Source: Pedococcus_A sp963730585
GTDB lineage: Bacteria; Actinomycetota; Actinomycetes; Actinomycetales; Dermatophilaceae
Assembly: GCA_963730585.1 (NCBI GenBank)
Contig: CAVSSL010000010.1
Location: 496,001-560,000, forward strand
DNA: 64,000 nt
Reading direction: 5' to 3'
In this document: piece after piece, positions 33,467 to 42,606 of the stretch
Layout: every line of letters starts with the position of its first letter
Position numbering within the stretch: the first letter of the stretch is position 1
Notes under the pieces: generated by a model
What the model saw: only the letters and a program-made list of their open reading frames with translations
Database searches by the model: none
Told to the model about the DNA's origin: nothing
Program-made: the position numbers and the translations under genes

Positions 33467-34342
33467 CTAGTGCTTGAACTGCTGCTTGACGATGGTGTCC
33501 CAGACGCGGTCGCCGCCCAGCGTGCGGGCCGCCACCAGCGCCTTGGCGGTGGGGGTGAGCAGGTAGCGCGTGCGCGGGCGCTCGGCCTCCACCGCCTTCA
33601 GGATGGTGCGGGCGACGCTGTCGGGACCCACGGCGAGCATCCGGTTGGAGTAGCCGCTCGACGTGTTCTGCGCGTTCTGGGCGATGAGCGTGGCGTAGGG
33701 CGAGTCCGACTGCGCGCCAGCGCTGCTCGCCACGGAGGCGTGCACGTTGTCCTCGAAACCAGTGCGCGTGATGCCGGGCTCGACCACGACGACGTCGATG
33801 CCGAAGCCACGGACCTCGCTCCTCAGGGCGTCGCTGATGGCCTCCACCGCGTGCTTCGTCGCGTGGTAGTAGCCGCCGACGGGGAAGGTGATGCGGCCGC
33901 CCATCGAGCTGATGTTGATGACCCTGCCGCGGCCCGCGCGTCGCATGCCGGGGAGCACGAGCTGGGTCAGGCGTGCGAGCCCGAAGACGTTGGTCTCGAA
34001 CATCGTTCGCACCTTGTCGAGGTCGGTCTCCTCGATGGTGCCGTACTCGCCGTAGCCGGCGTTGTTGACCAGCGTGCCGACGCGGCCGTGCTCGGCCTCG
34101 ATGCGCTGCACCGCGGCGCTCATCGACTCCTCGGAGGTGACGTCGAGCGCCATGACGCGGGCCCCGGCCTGCTCGAGGTCGGTCAGGGTCTCCGGCCGCC
34201 GGGCCGTCGCGTAGACGGTGTGGCCGGCCTTGACCAGGAGGTCGGCGGCAGCCTTGCCGATGCCGGAGGAGCAGCCGGTGATGAGGACGGGGTCGAGGGA
34301 GGTCGCAGGCTCGGTGGCGGGCATGGCGTCAGTCTCGCGCAT
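33467..34342 (-). CDS. SDR-family oxidoreductase (short-chain dehydrogenase)
   Basis: 291 residues from the ATG at 34342; an ATG at 34324 is an alternative start. Motifs: VLITGCSSGIGKAAA, LVNNAGYGEYG, Ser in INISSMGGR, and YHATKHAVEA (Y-x3-K). The TARRPETL segment after beta-2 and the long C-terminus resemble retinol-dehydrogenase-like or SDR_c classical enzymes that prefer NADP(H). The substrate is unknown. It ends 7 nt before the PHP gene begins, so the two could be cotranscribed. Confidence 0.85.
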   Translation of the reverse strand: MRETDAMPATEPATSLDPVLITGCSSGIGKAAADLLVKAGHTVYATARRPETLTDLEQAGARVMALDVTSEESMSAAVQRIEAEHGRVGTLVNNAGYGEYGTIEETDLDKVRTMFETNVFGLARLTQLVLPGMRRAGRGRVINISSMGGRITFPVGGYYHATKHAVEAISDALRSEVRGFGIDVVVVEPGITRTGFEDNVHASVASSAGAQSDSPYATLIAQNAQNTSSGYSNRMLAVGPDSVARTILKAVEAERPRTRYLLTPTAKALVAARTLGGDRVWDTIVKQQFKH

Positions 34343-34374
34343 GGTCCAGCCCGCCGCGCGACTCCCTCGCGAAC

Positions 34375-35211
34375 CTAGGCCGCGCGGGAGTACCCCGGCC
34401 CGGCGGCCCGCGCCTCCCGCTCCGCGCGCTCGGCCCGCTGCTTGATGCCGAGCAGCATGCGTCGCTCCATGATCGCGTGCGGCACCTCAATGGCGAGCGC
34501 GTAGGCCAGCGACGGCAGGCCGGGGTCGACGTGGGCACGGGCGACGAGGCGACTGCGCCCTCCACCCGCGGGCTCGACGACGTAGGCGCCCCAGTTCTTG
34601 ACGACCAGGGCACGCCCCGGGTCGACGGCCTCGACCTCGGTGCCGAAGTCGGGGGCCATGCCGATGGGGTCGCCCGGCTGGACGTCCTGCCACTCGGGGT
34701 GGACCCGGTCCGCACTGTGGATCTGGCAGCCGGCGAGGTTCTCCAGCCAGTCGTAGCTGTAGAAGCCGCCGCGCTCCTGGCCGATCTGCGCGACCCACGG
34801 CCACACCTTCTCCGGCGGGGCGTCGACCGTCACCGCACGGGTGATGCGCAGGGCCGGCTCGGGCCCGGCCGGGTCGTCGCCCGGGTAGGTCCGCGCCCGC
34901 TCGGAAGGGGTCGAGCCCCACGTCATGAGCCAGGGCCGCACCACGGCGAGGTAGAGCCCGGGCAGGGTCAGCGCCGCCCCGGTCGCCGCCCAGGCGGCAC
35001 GGCGGGCCAGCGGCCGCTCGAACCTGGACGGCCAGCGCCCCAGGGCCGCAGCGGGGGCGAGCGCGCTCGCCAGGGCCAGGGTCACCGGGCCCCCTGAGGT
35101 GACGGTCATGGCCCGGGCGATCCGCAGGCCCTTCCTCAGGTCGAGTCGGGTGGGGCTGGGCTGGTCGTCCGGGTGGGTGGGCTCGGGTCGCGCTGGACGC
35201 TGTTCCTGCAT
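34375..35211 (-). CDS. SRPBCC-domain protein with N-terminal membrane segment
   Basis: 278 residues from the ATG at 35211 (GAGGAAG upstream). An N-terminal basic and Pro-rich stretch (1-30) is followed by hydrophobic segments (PVTLALASALAPAAAL; AAWAATGAALTLPGLYLA). From about 125 a START/SRPBCC ligand-binding fold begins (ALRITRAVTVDAPPEKVWPW, QIGQERGGFYSYDWLENL). SRPBCC proteins bind hydrophobic ligands; no enzymatic residues are evident. It is likely a membrane-associated lipid or polyketide-type carrier. Confidence 0.7.
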   Translation of the reverse strand: MQEQRPARPEPTHPDDQPSPTRLDLRKGLRIARAMTVTSGGPVTLALASALAPAAALGRWPSRFERPLARRAAWAATGAALTLPGLYLAVVRPWLMTWGSTPSERARTYPGDDPAGPEPALRITRAVTVDAPPEKVWPWVAQIGQERGGFYSYDWLENLAGCQIHSADRVHPEWQDVQPGDPIGMAPDFGTEVEAVDPGRALVVKNWGAYVVEPAGGGRSRLVARAHVDPGLPSLAYALAIEVPHAIMERRMLLGIKQRAERAEREARAAGPGYSRAA

Positions 35212-35268
35212 GGCTTCCTCCTCGTGCTCTGCCAGCCTCCAGCCTGCAGGGGCCGTGGCGAGGGCGGT

Positions 35269-35290
35269 CGGGTCGAAGGTCCCCGACCCG
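35269..35290 (-). terminator. hairpin after the cysteine desulfurase-like gene
   Basis: CGGGTCG (35269-35275) with CGACCCG (35284-35290), 8-nt loop, 18 bp beyond the stop of the minus-strand gene ending at 35308. Confidence 0.4.
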
Positions 35291-35307
35291 GAGGAGGAGT
35301 CGTGAGG

Positions 35308-36516
35308 TCAGCCGCCGACGATCTCGGCGAGGGCGTCGACCAGGCGGTCGGCGTCGGCGTCGTCGTTGTAGGGCGCGAGGCCGATGCGCAGGGCGCCGGT
35401 GTCGCCGAGCCCGAGCACGCGGGAGGCCTCGATGGCGTAGAAGCAGGAAGCCGGGGCGTTGATGTTCCGCTCGGCCAGGGCCACCCGCACGTCCGGGGAG
35501 TCGTGGCCGTCGAAGCGCACCAGCAGGGTGGGGGTGCGGCGGTCCGCCCGCGAGTACAGCACCGCGCCCGGGAGGGCGGAGATGCCCTTCTCGATGCGCT
35601 CCCGCAGCCGGTCCTCGTGCTCCTCCAGCGCCTGCATGGCGCTCAGCACGCGGGTGCGGCGCTCCCCGACCTCGCCCAGCGGCGACAGCGCCGCGATGAA
35701 GTCGACGGCTGCGGTGGTGCCGGCCAGCAGCTCGTAGGGGAGGGTGCCGAGCTCGAACCGCTCGGGCACGGCGTTGGACGACGGCAGCAGCTTCTCCGGC
35801 TCCAGCGTCTCGAGCAGCTCGGGGCTCGCCGCCACCACCCCGCAGTGTGGGCCCATGAACTTGTAGGGCGAGCAGGCGAAGAAGTCGGCGCCCAGGGCTC
35901 GGATGTCGACCCCGACGTGCGGCGTGTAGTGGACTCCGTCGACGTACAGCAGACCCGGCGTTCCGTGCACCAGGTCGGCGATGGCCGGCAGGTCGGGGCG
36001 GGTCCCGATGAGGTTCGAGGCGGCGGTCACGGCGACGAGCCGGGTCCGCTCGGACAGCAGGGCGCCGATCGCCTCGGGCGGCAGCTCGCCGGTGGCCGGG
36101 TCGAAGTCTGCCCAGCGGACCACGGCGCCCACCCGCTCGGCTGCCTGCACCCAGGGTCGGATGTTGGCGTCGTGGTCGAGGCGGGTCACCACGACCTCGT
36201 CGCCCTCGGACCAGGTGCGCGACAGGGTGCGGGCCATGTCGTAGGTCAGGGCCGTCATGCTCCGCCCGAAGACCACGCCCCTCGGGTCGACGCCCAGCAG
36301 GTCACCCATGGCGGCCCGCGCATCCTGCACGACCTGCTCGGCGCGCCGTTCGGCCCGGGTGACCGTGCCCCGGTTGGCGATCGCGGAGGTCAAGGTCTCG
36401 GCGACAGCGGCGCCCACCACGTCGGGCACCTGCGACCCGCCGGGTCCGTCGAAGTGCGCGGCACCCTCGGCGAGGGACGGGAAGCGGGCTCGCAGCGCGG
36501 CGACGTCGAGGCTCAT
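35308..36516 (-). CDS. cysteine desulfurase-like PLP-dependent enzyme (class V aminotransferase fold)
   Basis: 402 residues. Class V aminotransferase features: HFDGPGGSQVP at the start, VVTRLDHDANIRPW (the His region), VTAASNLIGTRPDL, YVDGVHYTPHVGVDI with the PLP Asp, and the Schiff-base Lys in ACSPYKFMGPHCG (about 225). The SufS/NifS active-site Cys loop is not obvious; this is the divergent subfamily annotated 'cysteine desulfurase-like', whose substrate is unproven. The gene stands 12 bp from the PQQ-like membrane protein and reads in the same direction. Confidence 0.85.
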   Translation of the reverse strand: MSLDVAALRARFPSLAEGAAHFDGPGGSQVPDVVGAAVAETLTSAIANRGTVTRAERRAEQVVQDARAAMGDLLGVDPRGVVFGRSMTALTYDMARTLSRTWSEGDEVVVTRLDHDANIRPWVQAAERVGAVVRWADFDPATGELPPEAIGALLSERTRLVAVTAASNLIGTRPDLPAIADLVHGTPGLLYVDGVHYTPHVGVDIRALGADFFACSPYKFMGPHCGVVAASPELLETLEPEKLLPSSNAVPERFELGTLPYELLAGTTAAVDFIAALSPLGEVGERRTRVLSAMQALEEHEDRLRERIEKGISALPGAVLYSRADRRTPTLLVRFDGHDSPDVRVALAERNINAPASCFYAIEASRVLGLGDTGALRIGLAPYNDDADADRLVDALAEIVGG

Positions 36517-36528
36517 GGGGCGATCCTG

Positions 36529-37755
36529 TCAGGAGGGCTGGAGGGTGTACCTGATGACCCGGCCATCCTCGCGGACGACCACGGCACCGTCATCGGCGAG
36601 CAGCAGGCTGGCGGGGTGCTCGGTCACCAGCCGCCAGACCTCCTTGCCGGAGCCGCCATCGCGCAGGGCGAGCGTGCTCATCCGCTCCGTGGGGCGGAAG
36701 GGGTTGGGCCGCAGGTCGATCTGCTTCTGGGTGGCCTTCGAGGGTCGCTCTTCCTGCAGGGAGTCCGGGACGGCTGACGACGGCACCGAAGCGTGCGCTC
36801 CGCCGCCCAGGGCGAAGCGCTCCCAGGCCCCGTCGCGCTCCACCCAGAGCTGTCCGTCGGCGACGAACCAGCTGGAGGGCAACGGCTGGGAGCAGGGGTC
36901 GTCGGTGACACTGGTCCACTGCGGTGACAGGCCGGCATACAGGCTGGTCACGCACCGGCCGCCGCTCACGTGGGTGACGGCGACGGGTCCGTCGGGCACC
37001 GACAGGGCATCGGCGCCGGGGACCAGGGTCCGCCGGCCGGTGGCCGGGTCGACGAGGAAGTAGCCGTCACCGCCGGGTGCCCGGAGCACCGCAAGGCGGG
37101 GCAGCGACCCGGAGGGACCGGGACTCGCGGGCGTCGTGGACGACTGACCCGGGGCGTCGGTGGTCCACCCCTGGCGGCCGCGGGCATCGACACCCACCAT
37201 CCGGCACGTCCCGGCGGCACCGGGCAGCGGGCACACGCGCAGCGCGGTGCTGCCGTCCGCCGCGGCGAGGGGCCGGATCGAGGCAGGCTCAGCCGGGCGC
37301 CAGGTCCACCGTGCGCCGGCGTCGAGGCGGACGGAGTCGACCCGGTCGTCACGCACCACCAGCATCCGGTCGTCGGCGACCCACCGTGAACCGCCGGTGA
37401 CCGAACCGAGCCGCACGGTCTTCCCGGTGACCAGGTCGATCGCGCCGTTGCTCTCGCTGACCAGGGCCCGCCCGCTGAGCACCTCGCCGTCGATGGCAGG
37501 GGTGGCCCAGTCGCCAGCCAGCCCGGTGGTGCGGGGCAGAGCCATGAGTGGCCCGGCGATCGCGGCGCCGAGGACTGCCACGCCCCCAGCCACCGCCGCC
37601 GCCGGCGCGAGGCGGCGGCGCAGCGCCAGCCCGACTGACGCCGCGCACAAGGTTGCTCCCACGACGTATGCCGCGGCCGAGGGCAGGGCGGCGCCGAGGG
37701 CCGCGAGGGCGAGCCCCAGTGCTGCGAAGACCGGCGTCGTCCAGGCGCGCCTCAT
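36529..37755 (-). CDS. membrane protein with PQQ-like beta-propeller outer domain
   Basis: 408 residues from the ATG at 37755, which overlaps the pirin stop (ATGA). Three hydrophobic N-terminal segments (PVFAALGLALAALGAALP, YVVGATLCAASVGLAL, AVAGGVAVLGAAIAGPLMAL) are followed by about 300 residues of repeated W/G-rich strands (AIDLVTGKTVRLGSV, GYFLVDPATGRRTLV, VWRLVTEHPASLLLADDGAVV), typical of PQQ-like propeller repeats found in actinobacterial surface proteins. No PQQ-binding catalytic set is visible, so a structural or sensing role is more likely than dehydrogenase activity. Confidence 0.7.
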   Translation of the reverse strand: MRRAWTTPVFAALGLALAALGAALPSAAAYVVGATLCAASVGLALRRRLAPAAAVAGGVAVLGAAIAGPLMALPRTTGLAGDWATPAIDGEVLSGRALVSESNGAIDLVTGKTVRLGSVTGGSRWVADDRMLVVRDDRVDSVRLDAGARWTWRPAEPASIRPLAAADGSTALRVCPLPGAAGTCRMVGVDARGRQGWTTDAPGQSSTTPASPGPSGSLPRLAVLRAPGGDGYFLVDPATGRRTLVPGADALSVPDGPVAVTHVSGGRCVTSLYAGLSPQWTSVTDDPCSQPLPSSWFVADGQLWVERDGAWERFALGGGAHASVPSSAVPDSLQEERPSKATQKQIDLRPNPFRPTERMSTLALRDGGSGKEVWRLVTEHPASLLLADDGAVVVREDGRVIRYTLQPS

Positions 37756-38756
37756 GCTGGCGCGGTCGGCGGCGGCGGGTTCTGCCGCGGTCGGATCCGC
37801 ACCGGGGGCAGCTCGGGCGCAGGCAGGCGCTCGACGCGGCCCTGGTAGCCGGCCACCGCGCCGAAGCGATCGCCCTCCTCCTGCCACTCGCGCCGGAACT
37901 GCTCGATCTCCTCGTGCGAGCGGCCGACGAAGTTCCACCACATGAGGATGTCCTCCTCGAAGGGCGCGCCGCCGAGCAGCACGAGCCGGGCCGGTGCGTC
38001 GCTGTCGTTGCGCAGGGTCAGCGACCGCGGGCCCGGCCCGATGAAGCCCAGGGAGGCGCGGGGCACCGTCACGCCCTCGAGGCTCACCCCCTCGGTGTCG
38101 GCCAGCACGCCGTGCTCGAAGGCCGCGTCGACGCCCACCACGAGGTGCGCACCCGGGTCGAGCACGACCTCCGCGCCGAGCAGCGGGGTGAAGGTGCGCA
38201 CCGGCGAGGTCTGCCCGAGCAGCGTGCCGAGGAAGACCCGCACGGTGGCGCCGGTGACGTGCACGGCGGGCGGCACGTGGTGCTGGAACATCCTCGGCTC
38301 GTCACGCGCCTCGTCGGGCAGCGCCACCCACAGCTGTACGCCGTGCAGCACGCGGGTGCCCGGGGTCGAGACCTCCGAGTGCGCGATGCCGTGCCCGCCG
38401 GTCATGAGGTTCATCTCGCCGGGCCGCACCATGGCGTGGTTGCCGCCGCTGTCGCGGTGCTCGATCTCGCCCGAGAAGAGCCAGCTCACGGTCTGCAGCC
38501 CGGTGTGCGGGTGAGGCGGCACGTCCATGCCACCGGAGGCACCCACGTCGTCGGGGCCGTAGTGGTCGGCGAAGCACCAGGCTCCGATGAGCGAGCGCTG
38601 CCGCTGAGGGAGGGTGCGCCGCACGGTCATCGCCCGAGGGCCGCCGAGGGGCACCTCCCGCGCCTCGAGCACCTCCACGACCGGCCGCCCCCCGGACCGC
38701 GGGACCGGCGCGTGCTCGCACTCGGTCTCGACCGGCCGGGTCTCGAGGTTGCTCAT
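37752..38756 (-). CDS. pirin-family bicupin protein
   Basis: 334 residues from the ATG at 38756. The N-terminal cupin has the pirin metal site DVPPHPHTGLQTVSWLFSG and later GEMNLMTGGHGIAHSE, giving the His/His/His/Glu set; the PHPHxG and GxxHSE motifs are exact. Some pirins are quercetin 2,3-dioxygenases, others transcriptional cofactors or redox sensors. The C-terminal 60 residues (SHEEIEQFRREWQEEGDRFG) are the usual pirin_C region. It is translationally coupled to the PQQ-like membrane protein downstream. Confidence 0.88.
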   Translation of the reverse strand: MSNLETRPVETECEHAPVPRSGGRPVVEVLEAREVPLGGPRAMTVRRTLPQRQRSLIGAWCFADHYGPDDVGASGGMDVPPHPHTGLQTVSWLFSGEIEHRDSGGNHAMVRPGEMNLMTGGHGIAHSEVSTPGTRVLHGVQLWVALPDEARDEPRMFQHHVPPAVHVTGATVRVFLGTLLGQTSPVRTFTPLLGAEVVLDPGAHLVVGVDAAFEHGVLADTEGVSLEGVTVPRASLGFIGPGPRSLTLRNDSDAPARLVLLGGAPFEEDILMWWNFVGRSHEEIEQFRREWQEEGDRFGAVAGYQGRVERLPAPELPPVRIRPRQNPPPPTAPA

Positions 38757-38838
38757 GGGCCCAGTCTCGCACCGGCGCTGGGCGTGGCGGCCGGATCCTT
38801 GGCATGGTGGACCTGCAGGGCCTTCGGAGGAGGAACAC

Positions 38839-39594
38839 ATGCCGCACATCCAGCTGGTGCGATCGGCCGGTCGCGCAGCGGTCCAGGTCGCCGGGCTCGG
38901 CCTGGGGGCGGTGTTCGGAGCAGCGGCGGTGCTGCGCCACGGGCGACCCCTGCACCCGCAGGGAGTGACCTTGCAGGTGACGCTGCTGTGCGACGGGTCG
39001 GGCCGCAGCGGCGTGCCCCTGCTGGACGAGGCGGGCGTCAGCCAGGGCACGGTGCGGGTGTCGCGGGCGATGGGCCTGCCGGCGTGGCTGCCCGACATCT
39101 ACGGCCTCGCCCTGCGGCTGCCCCAGGCCCCGGGGGTGGACGGCGACCCCGCCGACCTGCTGTTCGCCTCGACCGGGGACTCCGGCCTGGGCCGCTTCAC
39201 CCTGCTGGTCCATGCCCAGCTGGCCGACGGTCCGGTGACGACCCTGCTGCCGGTGCGGGCACCCGCCGGGGCGCTGCTGCTGCGCCTGACGCCGGTGCCG
39301 GGGTCGGCGGTGCGTGAGGTCGGGCCCGCGCTCCGCGTGCCAGACCGCCTGGCGCTGTCGTATGCCGTGGGCACGGGTCCGTGGGTCACCGTCGGCGAGG
39401 TGGCGGTCGGGGCGAAGCTCGAGGGCGAGGACGACCCGCGCCGTCACGACCCGGTCCTGCACCAGCTGCCGGGCACCCTGCAGTACCCGGTGGTCCGGTT
39501 CCTGCGGGAGCCGGCATATGCCGCGGCCCGGCGCCAGAAGGTCGCGGCACCCCAAACGGTTCGGGGTGCCAGCGAGCGCTACAGCACTCGCTGA
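38839..39594 (+). CDS. conserved actinobacterial protein, perhaps catalase-like fold
   Basis: 251 residues; ATG at 38839 with GGAGGAGG 5 nt upstream. Recognisable stretches are RHGRPLHPQGVTL (about 33-46), GVPLLDEAG, VRVSRAMGLPAWLPDIYGLALRLP (only the core SRAMGLPAWLPDIYG is diagnostic) and YPVVRFLREPAYA. The 'HP-G, then SR-GLP---PD--GLA-R' pattern recalls the catalase-superfamily core strand and heme-side region, but the heme-ligand Tyr motif is not seen. I would treat catalytic activity as unproven. A terminator overlaps the stop codon. Confidence 0.5.
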   Translation: MPHIQLVRSAGRAAVQVAGLGLGAVFGAAAVLRHGRPLHPQGVTLQVTLLCDGSGRSGVPLLDEAGVSQGTVRVSRAMGLPAWLPDIYGLALRLPQAPGVDGDPADLLFASTGDSGLGRFTLLVHAQLADGPVTTLLPVRAPAGALLLRLTPVPGSAVREVGPALRVPDRLALSYAVGTGPWVTVGEVAVGAKLEGEDDPRRHDPVLHQLPGTLQYPVVRFLREPAYAAARRQKVAAPQTVRGASERYSTR

Positions 39595-39601
39595 CACCCC
39601 G
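39562..39601. terminator. 15-bp hairpin overlapping a stop codon, bidirectional
   Basis: CGGGGTGCCAGCGAG (39562-39576) pairs with 39587-39601 with one mismatch and a 10-nt loop. The plus-strand stop codon (39592-39594) lies inside the right arm, and the convergent minus-strand gene ends at 39620. It can terminate both. Confidence 0.65.
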
Positions 39602-39619
39602 AAACCGGGTGGTGTTCGC

Positions 39620-40273
39620 TCACTCGGTGGCGCCGGTGAGCTCCGGGCGACGGGCGAGCAGGAGGCCGAGCGCGGCATACCCGATCACGAGGTGCGCTCC
39701 GCCGACCCAGCGGGCAACGCCGTCACCGAAGAGGAGGAAGGTCGGCACGGTGACGACGGCCCAGGTCTCGGCCACCATCGGCCAGAAGCGCAGGGCGCCC
39801 TGCCAGCGGCCCGCGACGGCGACCTTGATGCCGATGACGAACATGCCGAGCATGGACAGCGGCCAGAAGATGTCGAGGATCATCACCGGCGTGCTGTCGC
39901 CGATGCTGGCCGGGGTGAGGCCGTGGATCAGGGACCAGAGCGACGCCAGGCCGAGCAGGACGTACTCGACGCGGATCATCGTGCGGGCCTTCTTCGTGAC
40001 GCCGGTGGCGCCGGTGCGCAGCATGGCGGTCAGCAGCGCGAACACCCCGACCTGGAAGAAGAAGCCGGTGATGTCGCCGGCGCGGGCGCCGATGCCGTCG
40101 CCGTTGGGGCCGAAGACGAAGGTGCTGGCCGCCCACAGCAGTGTGCCGGTGGTCAGCGTGACGCCGAGCCGGCGGATGGTGCGTCGGTCGACGGCCGGCG
40201 CGGTGGTGCGGGCCTGGGGCCGCGTGGTGTCGGTGCGGGCCAGGGCCGGCTGGGTGGTGAGGGTGTCGCTCAT
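39620..40273 (-). CDS. six-helix integral membrane protein of unknown function
   Basis: 217 residues; the ATG at 40273 has AAGGAA 8 nt upstream. A Thr/Arg/Pro-rich cytoplasmic tail (1-35) is followed by about six hydrophobic segments (TLTTGTLLWAASTFVFG, GFFFQVGVFALLTAML, VLLGLASLWSLIHGL, WPLSMLGMFVIGIKV, AVVTVPTFLLFG, AHLVIGYAALGLLLA). No family motif was recognised. It is divergent from the histidine kinase gene, sharing a region with GAGTC/GACTC repeats, and so could be a target of that two-component system. Confidence 0.6.
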   Translation of the reverse strand: MSDTLTTQPALARTDTTRPQARTTAPAVDRRTIRRLGVTLTTGTLLWAASTFVFGPNGDGIGARAGDITGFFFQVGVFALLTAMLRTGATGVTKKARTMIRVEYVLLGLASLWSLIHGLTPASIGDSTPVMILDIFWPLSMLGMFVIGIKVAVAGRWQGALRFWPMVAETWAVVTVPTFLLFGDGVARWVGGAHLVIGYAALGLLLARRPELTGATE

Positions 40274-40395
40274 GGTCGTTCCTTTGTGTCTCGTCGCGGT
40301 GCCCGGTGCACCGCCTGGGCACCACAGTCCGGGTCGGGCGTCCCGGGCCCACAGGTGCCGGAGTCCGCATTTGCGTCCCCGGATGTGTCCCGGAT

Positions 40396-40432
40396 GAGTC
40401 GGGACTCCGATCCTCGGGACAGCGGGACTCCG
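40396..40432. promoter_or_regulatory. repeated CGGGACTCCG operator candidate before the two-component genes
   Basis: CGGGACTCCG occurs at 40400-40409 and 40423-40432 (23-bp period), and the first copy is part of the palindrome GAGTC-GG-GACTC (40396-40407). A GGAGTCCG half-site also occurs further left (about 40358). The cluster lies 12-48 bp before the kinase ATG, a natural place for autoregulation by the LuxR-type response regulator. Confidence 0.45.
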
Positions 40433-40443
40433 CGCTTGCGACC

Positions 40444-42606
40444 ATGTCGCCTGTGACGACGCAGACGACCCTCAGCGCGCCCGCGGCGCCGGCCACCGCG
40501 ACGGCGCGCGGCAGCCGTGCCGGAGCAGCGCTGGCCGCGCTCGCGGTCGTGCTCTCCGCCGCCACGGTGGTGCTCGACGTCGTGAACCTGCGGGCCGGCG
40601 TGACGGACGTGCCCGACCTCGAGCCGGGCTGGATCGGCTGCCTCACGGGGTTGGCGCAGGTCATCCCGGGCGCCCTGCTCCTGCGGCAGCTGCCGCGCCA
40701 CCCGGTGGCCTGGCTGCTCGTGGGCTCCGGGATGTTCTGGGTCGTCGACTCGTTCTGCAGCAGCTGGACCGCCTACGCGGTCTACACCGCGCCGGACGCA
40801 CCCGGCGCCTCGGCTGCCTTCTACTTCTACCAGCGCCTCGGAGCCGGACTGCTGCTCGGCCTGCCGCTGATCCTGCTGGTCTTCCCGCACGGGCGCCTGC
40901 CGCGGGAGCCGCTCTGGCGCCGACTCTCGCTCGCCAGCATCGGTCTGACCGCCCTGCTGCCGCTGCTGCTCGCCGTGGTCCCCTCCGCGACGGCCGAGCG
41001 GTTCGCCGGCGCTCCGCTCGCCCCCGCGCTGGCCAGACTCGACGTCGACCCCATCAGCATCCCGCTGCCCTGGGATGTCTGGCGGGTGCTGCTCACCGTC
41101 GCCTACGCCGGCATCTTCCTCAGCCTCGTCGTGCCCCTGCTCGTGGTGGTGCGCCGCTACCGCGCGGGCGACGAGGTGGGCCGGGCACAGCTGCGCTGGC
41201 TGGTCTGGGCGGCCGTCATCAACGTGATCGTGATCGCGGTCGGGATGCTGGTGGGTGACCCGCTGTCGGGGATCCTGCTCGGCGTCGGGGTGGGCACCAC
41301 GTCGGCCGCCATCGTCGTCGCCGTCACCCGCCACAACCTGTATGCCGTGGACCGCCTCATCTCCACCACGCTCGTCTACGCCCTGCTCGCCGCTGCCGTG
41401 GTGGTCATCGACGTGCTGGTCTTCGCGCTCGCGGGAGCCGTTCTCGGGCAACGCGACTCGGCGCTCGTCGCGATCGCCGTGGTGGCCGCCCTCTACGCGC
41501 CGCTGCGCGACCGCCTTGCGCGTGTGGTGCGCCGCCTCCGCCGCGGCTCGCGCGACGACCCGTATGCCGTGGTGTCGACGCTCGCGGAGCAGCTCGAGGT
41601 GTCGTCGTCCCCCGACCAGCAGCTGGTGGCAGTGGCCAGGGCGGTGGGCGAGGCCTTCCGGTCGCCGTACGTGAGGGTCGAGATCGCCGGTCCGACGGGC
41701 GAGCGGCAGGTGGTCGAGCACGGCCGCCCCGCAGGGCGATCCGTCGAGCTGCCGGTGGTCTACCGCGGCGAGCGGGTCGGCCAGCTGACGCTGTGTCCTG
41801 CGGGCAGCAGCGAGCTCTCGGAGCACGACCAGCGCCTGCTCGGTGACGTCGTGCGTCAGGCGGCCGCGGCCGCGCGGGCCAGTGAGCTGAGCGCCAGCCT
41901 GCAGGCGAGCCGCGAGCAGCTCGTCACGGCCCGCGAGGAGGAGCGGCGGCGGCTGCGCCGTGACCTGCACGACAGCCTGGGGCCGAGCCTCGGTGCCGTC
42001 ACGCTGCGCATCGAGACGGCGCGAAACCTGGCTTCCCGCAACCCTGCCGAGGCCGACCGGCTGCTCGAGCAGGCCACCGCCGACGTCGCCGCGGTGCTGG
42101 GCGACGTGCGCCGCCTGGTGCACGACCTGAGACCGCCCGCGCTCGACGAGCTCGGCCTGGTGCGAGCGATCGACCAGCAGGCCCGGCGGCTCGAGTCCCC
42201 CGACCTCCCGATCAGCGTCGTCGACGACGGGCTCGACGGAGCCGCCCTGCCAGCGGCGGTCGAGGTGGCGGCCTTCCGCATCGCCTCGGAGGCGGTCAAC
42301 AACGTGGTGCGCCACTCGGGGGCCCGGCGGTGCACCGTGAGCCTGACCCGCTCCGCCGCCGAGGTCGGGGTGAGCGGCCCCGCACTGGTGGTCGAGGTGC
42401 GCGACGACGGACACGGCATACCGGATGATGTGGCGGCCGGGGTGGGGATGCTGTCCCTCCGGGAGCGGGCCGCCGAGCTGGGCGGGACGGTCTCGGTGGA
42501 GTGCCCGCCCGGAGGTGGCACCGTCGTGCGGGCGATGCTGCCGTGCAACATGACCACGAGTGCGCAAGCGCCGCAGACGACGGGAGCCGCAGCCGATGCA
42601 GGATGA
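40444..42606 (+). CDS. membrane sensor histidine kinase (HisKA_3/DesK-NarX type)
   Basis: 720 residues from the ATG at 40444. About eight to ten hydrophobic segments cover residues 20-340, then a GAF-like region (about 370-470: STLAEQLEVSSSPDQQL ...), then HisKA_3 with the phospho-acceptor in EEERRRLRRDLHDSLGPSLG (His near 504), and a HATPase_c domain with N-box SEAVNNVVRHSGA (about 617), G-boxes RDDGHGIPDD (about 656) and GVGMLSLRERAAELGG. It autophosphorylates and transfers to the LuxR-type regulator whose start lies inside its 3' end. The signal is unknown; the membrane domain lacks a recognised sensor fold. Confidence 0.9.
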   Translation: MSPVTTQTTLSAPAAPATATARGSRAGAALAALAVVLSAATVVLDVVNLRAGVTDVPDLEPGWIGCLTGLAQVIPGALLLRQLPRHPVAWLLVGSGMFWVVDSFCSSWTAYAVYTAPDAPGASAAFYFYQRLGAGLLLGLPLILLVFPHGRLPREPLWRRLSLASIGLTALLPLLLAVVPSATAERFAGAPLAPALARLDVDPISIPLPWDVWRVLLTVAYAGIFLSLVVPLLVVVRRYRAGDEVGRAQLRWLVWAAVINVIVIAVGMLVGDPLSGILLGVGVGTTSAAIVVAVTRHNLYAVDRLISTTLVYALLAAAVVVIDVLVFALAGAVLGQRDSALVAIAVVAALYAPLRDRLARVVRRLRRGSRDDPYAVVSTLAEQLEVSSSPDQQLVAVARAVGEAFRSPYVRVEIAGPTGERQVVEHGRPAGRSVELPVVYRGERVGQLTLCPAGSSELSEHDQRLLGDVVRQAAAAARASELSASLQASREQLVTAREEERRRLRRDLHDSLGPSLGAVTLRIETARNLASRNPAEADRLLEQATADVAAVLGDVRRLVHDLRPPALDELGLVRAIDQQARRLESPDLPISVVDDGLDGAALPAAVEVAAFRIASEAVNNVVRHSGARRCTVSLTRSAAEVGVSGPALVVEVRDDGHGIPDDVAAGVGMLSLRERAAELGGTVSVECPPGGGTVVRAMLPCNMTTSAQAPQTTGAAADAG

